NCBI RefSeq assembly: GCF_052857255.1
Contig: NW_027526508.1
Location: 124,001 to 188,000, forward strand
Direction of reading: 5' to 3'
DNA: 64,000 nt
DNA from: Amblyomma americanum
Lineage: Eukaryota; Arthropoda; Arachnida; Ixodida; Ixodidae
Made by a program: the position numbers and the translations under genes. Under the pieces are notes generated by a model, which was given only the letters and a program-made list of their open reading frames with translations, had not been told where the DNA came from and did not search any database. Shown here piece after piece: positions 21,555 to 33,434 of this stretch (positions are counted from its first letter, which is position 1; each line of letters starts with the position of its first letter).

Positions 21555-23056
21555 GAAGAGTAGACGAGAGAAAGGTGTAAACTTTTTCTCTCAGAACTGC
21601 GCGAAAACTTGTATTCCGGCTCAAATAATTGAGATACATCGCTTTAGATCGAAACTAGCAAGATTCACGAGCATCGATTTTACATGCCGTCGAAGAGAAC
21701 GAGAGAAAGGTGTAAACTTTTTCTCTCAGAACTGCGCAAAAATTTGTATTCCGGCTCAAAACAACGGGATACATCGTTTTAGATCGAAACTAGCAAGATT
21801 CACGAGCATCGATTTTACAAGTCGACGAAGAGTAGACGAGAAAAAGGTGTAAACTTTTTCTCTCAGAACTGCGCGAAAACTTGTATTCCGGCTCAAAACA
21901 ACGGGATACATCGTTTTAGATCGAAACTAGCACAATTAACGAGCATCGATTTTACAAGTCGTCGAAGAGTAGACGAGAGATAGGTGTAAACTTTTTCTCT
22001 CAGAACTGCGCGAAAACTTGTATTCCGGCTCAAAACAACGGGATACATCGTTTTAGATCGAAACTAGCACAATTAACGAGCATCGATTTTACAAGTCGTC
22101 GAAGAGTAGACGAGAGATAGGTGTAAACTTTTTCTCTCAGAACTGCGCGAAAACTTGTATTCCGGCTCAAAACAACGGGATACATTGTTATGAGCGAAAC
22201 TATCAAGATTCACTAGCATCGATTTTACAAGTCGTCGAAGAGTAGACGAGAGAAAGGTGTAAGCTTTTTCTCTCAGAACTGCGCGAAAACTTGTATTCCG
22301 GCTCAAAACAACGGGATACATCGTTTTAGATCGAAACTAGCAAGATTAACGAGCATCGATTTTACAAGTCGACGAAGAGTAGACGAGAGAAAGGTGTAAA
22401 TTTTTCTCTCAGAACTGCGCGAAAACTTGTATTCCGGCTCAAAACAACGGAATACATCGTTTTAGATCGAAACTAGCAAGATTCACGAGCATCGATTTCA
22501 CAAGTCGTTGAAGAGTAGACGAGAAAAAGGTGTAAACGTTTTCTCTCAGAACTGCGCGAAAACTTGTATTCCGGCTCAAAACAACGGAATACATCGTTTT
22601 AGATCGAAACTAGCAAGATTAACAAGCATCGATTTTACAAGTCGTCAAGAGTAGACGAGAGAAAGGTGTAAACTTTTTCTCTCATAACTGCGCGAAAACT
22701 TGTATGCCGGCTCAAAAGAACGAAATACATCGTTTTAGATCGAAACTAGCAAGATTAACGAGCATCGATTTTACAAGTCGTCGAAGAGTAGGCGAGAGAA
22801 AGGTGTAAACTTTTTCTCTCAGAACTGCGCGAAAACTTGTATTCCGGCTCAAAACAATGGGATACATCGTTTTAGATCGAAACTAGCAAAATTCACGTGC
22901 ATCGATTTCACAATTCGTCGAAGAGTAGACGCGAGAAACGTGTAAACTTTTTCTCTTAGGACTGCGAGAAAACTTGTATTTCGGCTCAAAACAACGGGAT
23001 ACATCGTTTTAGATCGAAACTAGCAAGATTCACGAGCATCGATTTTACAAGTCGTC
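21555..23056 (+). repeat. HOR unit 10: truncated, 11 monomers, 1,502 bp
   Basis: It repeats the first half of the preceding 19-mer: m1, m2, m3, the extra m3-like monomer (21,964-22,100), m4, m5, merged m6/m8, m9, m10, and the GTAGGCG and CGCGAGAAACG variant pair. AAGCTT is at 22,261. At 23,057 the order leaves the 14-mer HOR for the second monomer set, so this is the right edge of the homogeneous block. Confidence 0.85.
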
Positions 23057-25827
23057 GAAGAGTAGATGAGAAAAAGGTGTAAACTTTTTCTCTTAGAACT
23101 GAGCGAAAACTTGTATTCCGGCTCAAAACAACGGAATACATCGTTTTAGATCGAAACTAGCAAGATTAACGAGCATCGATTTTACAAGTCGTCGAAGAGT
23201 AGACGAGAGAAAGGTGTAAACTTTTTCTCTCAGAACTGCGCGAAAACTTGTATTCCGGCTCAAAACAACGGGATACATCGTTTTAGATCGAAACTATCAA
23301 GATTCACGAGCATCGATTTTACAAGTCGTCGCAGAGTACACGAGAGAAAGGTGTAAATTTTTCTCTCAGAACTGCGCGAAAACTTGTATTCCGGCTCAAA
23401 AGAACGGAATACATCGTTTTAGATCGAAACTAGCAAGATTAACGAGCATCGATTTTACAAGTCGTCGAAGAGTAGACGAGAGAAAGGTGTAAACTTTTTC
23501 TCTCAGAACTGCGCGAAAACTTGTATTCCAGCTCAAAACAACGGGATACATCGTTTTAGATCGAAACTAGCAAAATTCACGAGCATCAATTTTAAAAGTC
23601 GTCGAAGAGTAGACGAGAGAAAGGTGTAAACTTTTTCTCTCAGAACTGCGCGAAAACTTGTATTCCGGCTCAAAAGAACAGGATACATCGTTTTAGATCG
23701 AAAGTAGCAAAATTCACGAGCATCGATTTAACAAGTCTTCGAAGAGTAGACGAGAGAAAGGTGTAAACTTTTTCTCTCAGAACTGCGCGAAAACTTGTAT
23801 TCCGGCTCAAATAATTGAGATGCATCGCTTTAGACCGAAACTAGCAAGATTCACGAGCATCGATTTTACATGTCGTCGAAGAGAACGAGAGAAAGGTGTA
23901 AACTTTTTCTCTCAGAACTGCGCAAAAATTTGTATTCCGGCTCAAAACAACGGGATACATCGTTTTAGATCGAAACTAGCAAGATTCACGAGCATCGATT
24001 TTACAAGTTGTCGAAGAGTAGACGAGAGAAAGGTGTAAACGTTTTCTCTCAGAACTGCGTGAAGACTTGTATTCCGGCTCAAAACAACGGGATACATCGT
24101 TTTAGATCGAAACTAGCAAGATTAACGAGCATCGATTTTACAAGTTGTCGAAGAGTAGACGAGAGAAAGGTGTAAACTTTTTCTCTCAGAACTGCGCAAA
24201 AACTTGTATTCCGGCTCAAAACAACGGAATACATCGTTTTTGATCGAAACTAGCGCAATTAACGAGCATCGATTTTACAAGTCGTCGAAGAGTAGACGAG
24301 AGAATGGTGTAAACTTTTTCTCTCAGAACTGCGCGAAAACTTGTATTCCGGCTCAAAACAACGGGATACATCGTTTTAGATCGAAACTAGCAAGATTCAC
24401 GAGCATCGATTTTACAAGTCGTCGCAGAGTAGACGAGAGAAAGGTTTAAATTTTTCTCTCAGAACTGCGCGAAAACTTGTATTCCGGTTCAAAACAACGA
24501 AATACATTGTTTTAGATCGAAACTATCAAGATTCACGAGCATCGATTTCACAAGTCGTCGAAGAGTAGACGAGAGAAAGGTGTAAACTTTTTCTCTCAGA
24601 ACTGCGCGAAAAATTGTATTCCGGCTCAAAACAACGGGATACATCGTTTTAGATTGAAACTAGCAAGATTCACGAGCATCGATTTTACAAGTCGTCGCAG
24701 AGTAGACGAGAGAAAGGTGTAAATTTTTCTCTCAGAACTGCGCGAAAACTTGTATTCCGGCTCAAAACAACGGAATACATCGTTTTAGATCGAAACTATC
24801 AAGATTCACGAGCATCGATTTTACAAGTCGTCGAAGAGTAGACGAAAGAAAGGTGTAAACATTTTCTCTCAGATCTGCGCAAAAAATAGTATTCCGGATC
24901 AAAACAACGGCATACATCGTTTTAAATCGAAAGTAGCAAAATTCACGAGCATCGATTTAACAAGTCGTCGAAGAGTAGACGAGAGAAAGGTGTAAAATTT
25001 TCTCTTAGAACTGCGCGAAAACTTGTATTCTAGCTCAAAACAACGGGATACATCGTTTTTGATCGAAACTAGCAAAATTCACGAGCATCAATTTTAAAAG
25101 TCGTCGAAGAGTAGACGAGAGAAAGGTGTAAACTTTTTCTCTCATAACTGCGCGAAAACTTGTATGCCGGCTCAAAAGAACGAAATACATCGTTTTAGAT
25201 CGAAACTAGCAAGATTCACGAGCATCGATTTTACAAGTCGTCGAAGAGTAGACGAAAGAAAGGTGTAAACTTTTTCTCTCAGATCTGCGCAAAAAATAGT
25301 ATTCCGGATCAAAACAACGGCGCACATCGTTTTAAATCGAAAGTAGCAAAATTCACGAGCATCGATTTAACAAGTCGTCGAAGAGTAGACGAGAGAAAGG
25401 TGTAAAATTTTCTCTTAGAACTGCGCGAAAACTTGTATTCCAGCTCAAAACAACGGGATACATCGTTTTTGATCGAAACTAGCAAAATTCACCAGCATCG
25501 ATTTTACAAATCGTCGAAGAGTAGACGAGAGAAAGGTGTAAACTTTTTCTCTCAGAACTGCGCGAAAATTTGTATTCCGGCTCAAAACAACGGGATACAT
25601 CGTTTTAGATCGAAACTAGCAAGATTAACGAGCATCGATTTTACAAGTTGTCGAAGAGTAGACGAGAGAAAGGTGTAAACTTTTTCTCTCAGAACTGCGC
25701 AAAAACTTGTATTCCGGCTCAAAACAACGGAATACATCGTTTTTGATCGAAACTAGCGCAATTAACGAGCATCGATTTTACAAGTCGTCGAAGAGTAGAC
25801 GAGAGATAGGTGTAAACTTTTTCTCTC
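23057..25827 (+). repeat. Second monomer set, mixed order
   Basis: About 20 monomers with variants absent from the 14-mer HOR: CTTAGAACTGAGCG, GTCGCAGAGTACACG, TATTCCAGCTC with ATCAATTTTAAAAG, AAGAACAGG, ATAATTGAGATGCATCG, GCGTGAAGAC, CGTTTTTGATCG with AGCGCAATT, CCGGTTCAAAAC, and a very divergent copy with AGATCTGCGC and AATAGTATTCCGGATC. The divergent copy appears near 24,870 and again near 25,285, and the AGCGCAATT monomer near 24,250 and 25,755, so short internal repeats exist here too. There is no gene. The set recurs at 30.7-32.6 kb and 40.0-43.2 kb. Confidence 0.82.
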
Positions 25828-28282
25828 AGAACTGCGCGAAAACTTGTATTCCGGCTCAAAACAACGGGATACATCGTTTTAGATCGAAACTAGCAAGATT
25901 CACGAGCATCGATTTTACAAGTCGTCGCAGAGTAGACGAGAGAAAGGTTTAAATTTTTCTCTCAGAACTGCGCGAAAACTTGTATTCCGGTTCAAAACAA
26001 CGAAATACATTGTTTTAGATCGAAACTATCAAGATTCACGAGCATCGATTTCACAAGTCGTCGAAGAGTAGACGAGAGAAAGGTGTAAACTTTTTCTCTC
26101 AGAACTGCGCGAAAAATTGTATTCCGGCTCAAAACAACGGGATACATCGTTTTAGATTGAAACTAGCAAGATTCACGAGCATCGATTTTACAAGTCGTCG
26201 CAGAGTAGACGAGAGAAAGGTGTAAATTTTTCTCTCAGAACTGCGCGAAAACTTGTATTCCGGCTCAAAACAACGGAATACATCGTTTTAGATCGAAACT
26301 ATCAAGATTCACGAGCATCGATTTTACAAGTCGTCGAAGAGTAGACGAAAGAAAGGTGTAAACTTTTTCTCTCAGATCTGCGCAAAAAATAGTATTCCGG
26401 ATCAAAACAACGGCATACATCGTTTTAAATCGAAAGTAGCAAAATTCACGAGCATCGATTTAGCAAGTCGTCGAAGAGTAGACGAGAGAAAGGTGTAAAA
26501 TTTTCTCTTAGAACTGCGCGAAAACTTGTATTCCAGCTCAAAACAACGGGATACATCGTTTTTGATCGAAACTAGCAAAATTCACCAGCATCGATTTTAC
26601 AAATCGTCGAAGAGTAGACGAGAGAAAGGTGTAAACTTTTTCTCTCAGAACTGCGCGAAAACTTGTATTCCGGCTCAAAACAACGGGATACATCGTTTTA
26701 GATCGAAACTAGCAAGATTAACGAGCATCGATTTTACAAGTCGACGAAGAGTAGACGAGAGAAAGGTGTAAATTTTTCTCTCAGAACTGCGCGAAAACTT
26801 GTATTCCGGCTCAAAACAACGGAATACATCGTTTTAGATCGAAACTAGCAAGATTCACGAGCATCGATTTTACATGCCGTCGAAGAGAACGAGAGAAAGG
26901 TGTAAACTTTTTCTCTCAGAACTGCGCGAAAACTTGTATTCCGGCTCAAAACAACGGGATACATTGTTTTAGGTCGAAAGTAGCAAAATGCACGAGCATC
27001 GATTTAACAAGTCGTCGAAGAGTAGACGAGAGAAAGGTGTAAACTTTTTCTCTCAGAACTGCGCGAAAACTTGTATTCCGGCTCAAATAATTGAGATACA
27101 TCGCTTTAGATCGAAACTAGCAAGATTCACGAGCATCGATTTTACATGCCGTCGAAGAGAACGAGAGAAAGGTGTAAACTTTTTCTCTCAGAACTGCGCA
27201 AAAATTTGTATTCCGGCTCAAAACAACGGGATACATCGTTTTAGATCGAAACTAGCAAGATTCACGAGCATCGATTTTACAAGTCGACGAAGAGTAGACG
27301 AGAAAAAGGTGTAAACTTTTTCTCTCAGAACTGCGCGAAAACTTGTATTCCGGCTCAAAACAACGGGATACATCGTTTTAGATCGAAACTAGCACAATTA
27401 ACGAGCATCGATTTTACAAGTCGTCGAAGAGTAGACGAGAGATAGGTGTAAACTTTTTCTCTCAGAACTGCGCGAAAACTTGTATTCCGGCTCAAAACAA
27501 CGGGATACATTGTTTTAGAGCGAAACTATCAAGATTCACTAGCATCGATTTTACAAGTCGTCGAAGAGTAGACGAGAGAAAGGTGTTAGCTTTTTCTCTC
27601 AGAACTGCGCGAAAACTTGTATTCCGGCTCAAAACAACGGGATACATCGTTTTAGATCGAAACTAGCAAGATTAACGAGCATCGATTTTACAAGTCGACG
27701 AAGAGTAGACGAGAGAAAGGTGTAAATTTTTCTCTCAGAACTGCGCGAAAACTTGTATTCCGGCTCAAAACAACGGAATACATCGTTTTAGATCGAAACT
27801 AGCAAGATTCACGAGCATCGATTTTACAAGTCGTCGAAGAGTAGACGAGAAAAAGGTGTAAACTTTTTCTCTCAAAACTGCGCGAAAACTTGTATTCCGG
27901 CTCAAAATAACGGGATACATTGTTTTAGATCGAAACTATCAAGATTCACGAGCATCGATTTTACAAGTCGTCGAAGAGTAGACGAGAGAAAGGTGTAAAT
28001 TTTTCTCTCAGAAATGCGCGAAAACTTGTATTCCGGCTCAAAACAACGGAATACATCGTTTTAGATCGAAACTAGCAAGATTCACGAGCATCGATTTTAC
28101 AAGTCGTTGAAGAGTAGACGAGAAAAAGGTGTAAACGTTTTCTCTCAGAACTGCGCGAAAACTTGTATTCCGGCTCAAAACAACGGAATACATCGTTTTA
28201 GATCGAAACTAGCAAGATTAACAAGCATCGATTTTACAAGTCGTCAAGAGTAGACGAGAGAAAGGTGTAAACTTTTTCTCTC
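25828..28282 (+). repeat. 2,455-bp direct repeat, copy 1 (18 monomers)
   Basis: The left third is second-set sequence (GGTTTAAATT, CCGGTTCAAAAC, GATTGAAAC, AATAGTATTCCGG, TATTCCAGC). After a chimeric monomer ending TACATGCCGTC near 26,880 it continues as a 14-mer HOR fragment, m14, m1-m9 and part of m10. Several anchors (26,526 to 28,981; 26,988 to 29,443) give exactly 2,455 bp to copy 2. The m5-type monomer has GTGTTAGC, destroying the AAGCTT site of the first 23 kb. Edges are uncertain by about 20 bp because flanking monomers are homologous. Confidence 0.87.
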
Positions 28283-30737
28283 AGAACTGCGCGAAAACTT
28301 GTATTCCGGCTCAAAACAACGGGATACATCGTTTTAGATCGAAACTAGCAAGATTCACGAGCATCGATTTTACAAGTCGTCGCAGAGTAGACGAGAGAAA
28401 GGTTTAAATTTTTCTCTCAGAACTGCGCGAAAACTTGTATTCCGGTTCAAAACAACGAAATACATTGTTTTAGATCGAAACTATCAAGATTCACGAGCAT
28501 CGATTTCACAAGTCGTCGAAGAGTAGACGAGAGAAAGGTGTAAACTTTTTCTCTCAGAACTGCGCGAAAAATTGTATTCCGGCTCAAAACAACGGGATAC
28601 ATCGTTTTAGATTGAAACTAGCAAGATTCACGAGCATCGATTTTACAAGTCGTCGCAGAGTAGACGAGAGAAAGGTGTAAATTTTTCTCTCAGAACTTGC
28701 CGAAAACTTGTATTCCGGCTCAAAACAACGGAATACATCGTTTTAGATCGAAACTATCAAGATTCACGAGCATCGATTTTACAAGTCGTCGAAGAGTAGA
28801 CGAAAGAAAGGTGTAAACTTTTTCTCTCAGATCTGCGCAAAAAATAGTATTCCGGATCAAAACAACGGCATACATCGTTTTAAATCGAAAGTAGCAAAAT
28901 TCACGAGCATCGATTTAGCAAGTCGTCGAAGAGTAGACGAGAGAAAGGTGTAAAATTTTCTCTTAGAACTGCGCGAAAACTTGTATTCCAGCTCAAAACA
29001 ACGGGATACATCGTTTTTGATCGAAACTAGCAAAATTCACCAGCATCGATTTTACAAATCGTCGAAGAGTAGACGAGAGAAAGGTGTAAACTTTTTCTCT
29101 CAGAACTGCGCGAAAACTTGTATTCCGGCTCAAAACAACGGGATACATCGTTTTAGATCGAAACTAGCAAGATTAACGAGCATCGATTTTACAAGTCGAC
29201 GAAGAGTAGACGAGAGAAAGGTGTAAATTTTTCTCTCAGAACTGCGCGAAAACTTGTATTCCGGCTCAAAACAACGGAATACATCGTTTTAGATCGAAAC
29301 TAGCAAGATTCACGAGCATCGATTTTACATGCCGTCGAAGAGAACGAGAGAAAGGTGTAAACTTTTTCTCTCAGAACTGCGCGAAAACTTGTATTCCGGC
29401 TCAAAACAACGGGATACATTGTTTTAGGTCGAAAGTAGCAAAATGCACGAGCATCGATTTAACAAGTCGTCGAAGAGTAGACGAGAGAAAGGTGTAAACT
29501 TTTTCTCTCAGAACTGCGCGAAAACTTGTATTCCGGCTCAAATAATTGAGATACATCGCTTTAGATCGAAACTAGCAAGATTCACGAGCATCGATTTTAC
29601 ATGCCGTCGAAGAGAACGAGAGAAAGGTGTAAACTTTTTCTCTCAGAACTGCGCAAAAATTTGTATTCCGGCTCAAAACAACGGGATACATCGTTTTAGA
29701 TCGAAACTAGCAAGATTCACGAGCATCGATTTTACAAGTCGACGAAGAGTAGACGAGAAAAAGGTGTAAACTTTTTCTCTCAGAACTGCGCGAAAACTTG
29801 TATTCCGGCTCAAAACAACGGGATACATCGTTTTAGATCGAAACTAGCACAATTAACGAGCATCGATTTTACAAGTCGTCGAAGAGTAGACGAGAGATAG
29901 GTGTAAACTTTTTCTCTCAGAACTGCGCGAAAACTTGTATTCCGGCTCAAAACAACGGGATACATTGTTTTAGAGCGAAACTATCAAGATTCACTAGCAT
30001 CGATTTTACAAGTCGTCGAAGAGTAGACGAGAGAAAGGTGTTAGCTTTTTCTCTCAGAACTGCGCGAAAACTTGTATTCCGGCTCAAAACAACGGGATAC
30101 ATCGTTTTAGATCGAAACTAGCAAGATTAACGAGCATCGATTTTACAAGTCGACGAAGAGTAGACGAGAGAAAGGTGTAAATTTTTCTCTCAGAACTGCG
30201 CGAAAACTTGTATTCCGGCTCAAAACAACGGAATACATCGTTTTAGATCGAAACTAGCAAGATTCACGAGCATCGATTTTACAAGTCGTCGAAGAGTAGA
30301 CGAGAAAAAGGTGTAAACTTTTTCTCTCAAAACTGCGCGAAAACTTGTATTCCGGCTCAAAATAACGGGATACATTGTTTTAGATCGAAACTATCAAGAT
30401 TCACGAGCATCGATTTTACAAGTCGTCGAAGAGTAGACGAGAGAAAGGTGTAAATTTTTCTCTCAGAAATGCGCGAAAACTTGTATTCCGGCTCAAAACA
30501 ACGGAATACATCGTTTTAGATCGAAACTAGCAAGATTCACGAGCATCGATTTTACAAGTCGTTGAAGAGTAGACGAGAAAAAGGTGTAAACGTTTTCTCT
30601 CAGAACTGCGCGAAAACTTGTATTCCGGCTCAAAACAACGGAATACATCGTTTTAGATCGAAACTAGCAAGATTAACAAGCATCGATTTTACAAGTCGTC
30701 AAGAGTAGACGAGAGAAAGGTGTAAACTTTTTCTCTC
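28283..30737 (+). repeat. 2,455-bp direct repeat, copy 2
   Basis: A near-identical tandem copy of the preceding block. The join is inside a monomer that starts as m10 (AAGAG, near 28,246) but continues with a second-set body (CAGAACTG, CGGGATAC, GCAGAG). The corresponding place at the end of copy 2 keeps the m10 body (CATAACTG, TATGCCGG). A private difference is GAACTTGCCG near 28,695. Confidence 0.87.
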
Positions 30738-32888
30738 ATAACTGCGCGAAAACTTGTATGCCGGCTCAAAAGAACGAAATACATCGTTTTAGATCGAAAC
30801 TAGCAAGATTAACGAGCATCGATTTTACAAGTCGTCGAAGAGTAGGCGAGAGAAAGGTGTAAACTTTTTCTCTCAGAACTGCGCGAAAACTTGTATTCCG
30901 GCTCAAAACAATGGGATACATCGTTTTAGATCGAAACTAGCAAAATTCACGTGCATCGATTTCACAAGTCGTCGAAGAGTAGACGCGAGAAACGTGTAAA
31001 CTTTTTCTCTTAGTACTGCGAGAAAACTTGTATTTCGGCTCAAAACAACGGGATACATCGTTTTAGAACGAAACTAGCAAGATTCACGAGCATCGATTTT
31101 ACAAGTCGTCGAAGAGTAGACGAGAAAAAGGTGTAAACTTTTTCTCTTAGAACTGAGCGAAAACTTGTATTCCGCCTCAAAACAACGGAATACATCGTTT
31201 TAGATCGAAACTAGCAAGATTAACGAGCATGGATTTTACAAGTCGTCGAAGAGTAGACGAGAGAAAGGTGTAAACTTTTTCTCTCAGAACTGCGCGAAAA
31301 CTTGTATTCCGGCTCAAAACAACGGGATACATCGTTTTAGATCGAAACTATCAAGATTCACGAGCATCGATTTTACAAGTCGTCGCAGAGTACACGAGAG
31401 AAAGGTGTAAATTTTTCTCTCAGAACTGCGCGAAAACTTGTATTCCGGCTCAAAAGAACGGAATACATCGTTTTAGATCGAAACTAGCAAGATTAACGAG
31501 CATCGATTTTACAAGTCGTCGAAGAGTAGACGAGAGAAAGGTGTAAACTTTTTCTCTCAGAACTGCGCGAAAACTTGTATTCCAGCTCAAAACAACGGGA
31601 TACATCGTTTTAGATCGAAACTAGCAAAATTCACGAGCATCAATTTTAAAAGTCGTCGAAGAGTAGACGAGAGAAAGGTGTAAACTTTTTCTCTCAGAAC
31701 TGCGCGAAAACTTGTATTCCGGCTCAAAAGAACAGGATACATCGTTTTAGATCGAAAGTAGCAAAATTCACGAGCATCGATTTAACAAGTCGTCGAAGAG
31801 TAGACGAGAAAAAGGTGTAAACTTTTTCTCTCAGAACTGCGTGAAGACTTGTATTCCGGCTCAAAACAACGGGATACATCGTTTTAGATCGAAACTAGCA
31901 AGATTAACGAGCATCGATTTTACAAGTTGTCGAAGAGTAGACGAGAGAAAGGTGTAAACTTTTTCTCTCAGAACTGCGCAAAAACTTGTATTCCGGCTCA
32001 AAACAACGGAATACATCGTTTTTGATCGAAACTAGCGCAATTAACGAGCATCGATTTTACAAGTCGTCGAAGAGTAGACGAGAGATAGGTGTAAACTTTT
32101 TCTCTCAGAACTGCGCGAAAACTTGTATTCCGGCTCAAAACAACGGGATACATCGTTTTAGATCGAAACTAGCAAGATTCACGAGCATCGATTTTACAAG
32201 TCGTCGCAGAGTAGACGAGAGAAAGGTGTAAATTTTTCTCTCAGAACTGCGCGAAAACTTGTATTCCGGTTCAAAACAACGAAATACATTGTTTTAGATC
32301 GAAACTATCAAGATTCACGAGCATCGATTTCACAAGTCGTCGAAGAGTAGACGAGAGAAAGGTGTAAACTTTTTCTCTCAGAACTGCGCGAAAAATTGTA
32401 TTCCGGCTCAAAACAACGGGATACATCGTTTTAGATCGAAACTATCAAGATTCACGAGCATCGATTTTACAAGTCGTCGAAGAGTAGACGAGAGAAAGGT
32501 GTAAACTTTTTCTCTCAGATCTGCGCAAAAAATAGTATTCCGGATCAAAACAACGGCATACATCGTTTTAAATCGAAAGTAGCAAAATTCACGAGCATCG
32601 ATTTAACAAGTCGTCGAAGAGTAGACGAGAGAAAGGTGTAAAATGTTCTCTTAGAACTGCGCGAAAACTTGTATTCCAGCTCAAAACAACGGGATACATC
32701 GTTTTAGATCGAAACTAGCAAAATTCACGAGCATCAATTTTAAAAGTCGTCGAAGAGTAGACGAGAGAAAGGTGTAAACTTTTTCTCTCAGAACTGCGCG
32801 AAAACTTGTATTCCGGCTCAAAACAACGGGATACATTGTTTTAGGTCGAAAGTAGCAAAATGCACGAGCATCGATTTAACAAGTCGTC
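30738..32888 (+). repeat. Second-set block, copy of 22.7-24.6 kb with a 2-monomer loss
   Basis: From m10 (TATGCCGG) through the GTAGGCG, CGCGAGAAACG, GAGCG, GCAGAGTACACG and AAGAACAGG monomers it matches 22.68 kb onward at an offset of 8,054. After the AAGAACAGG monomer the offset drops to 7,782. Two monomers (ATAATTGAGATGC and its GAAGAGAACG partner, 272 bp) are missing near 31.81 kb. Private changes include AGTACTGCGAG, TCCGCCTC and GAGCATGGATT. Confidence 0.82.
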
Positions 32889-33297
32889 GAAGAGTAGACG
32901 AGAGAAAGGTGTAAACTTTTTCTCTCAGAACTGCGCGAAAACTTGTATTCCGGCTCAAATAATTGAGATACATCGCTTTAGATCGAAACTAGCAAGATTC
33001 ACGAGCATCGATTTTACATGCCGTCGAAGAGTACGAGAGAAAGGTGTAAACTTTTTCTCTCAGAACTGCGCGAAAACTTGTATTCCGGCTCAAAACAACG
33101 GGATACATCGTTTTAGATCAAAACTAGCACAATTAACGAGCATCGATTTTACAAGTCGTCGAAGAGTAGACGAGAGATAGGTGTAAACTTTTTCTCTCAG
33201 AACTGCGCGAAAACTTGTATTCCGGCTCAAAACAACGGGATACATTGTTTTAGGTCGAAAGTAGCAAAATGCACGAGCATCGATTTAACAAGTCGTC
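32889..33297 (+). repeat. 409-bp 3-mer, tandemly repeated
   Basis: Monomers start at 32,889 (m1 with ATAATTGAG), 33,026 (135 bp, GAAGAGTACGAG, ending GATCAAAACTAGCACAATT) and 33,161 (GAGATAGG, ending AAAATGCACGAG). The next copy starts at 33,298 and shows AACAATTGAG. Its third monomer instead runs into GTTTTAGAGCG and the 10-mer that follows. A matching 3-mer is at 43,541-43,949. Confidence 0.82.
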
Positions 33298-33434
33298 GAA
33301 GAGTAGACGAGAGAAAGGTGTAAACTTTTTCTCTCAGAACTGCGCGAAAACTTGTATTCCGGCTCAAACAATTGAGATACATCGCTTTAGATCGAAACTA
33401 GCAAGATTCACGAGCATCGATTTTACATGCCGTC

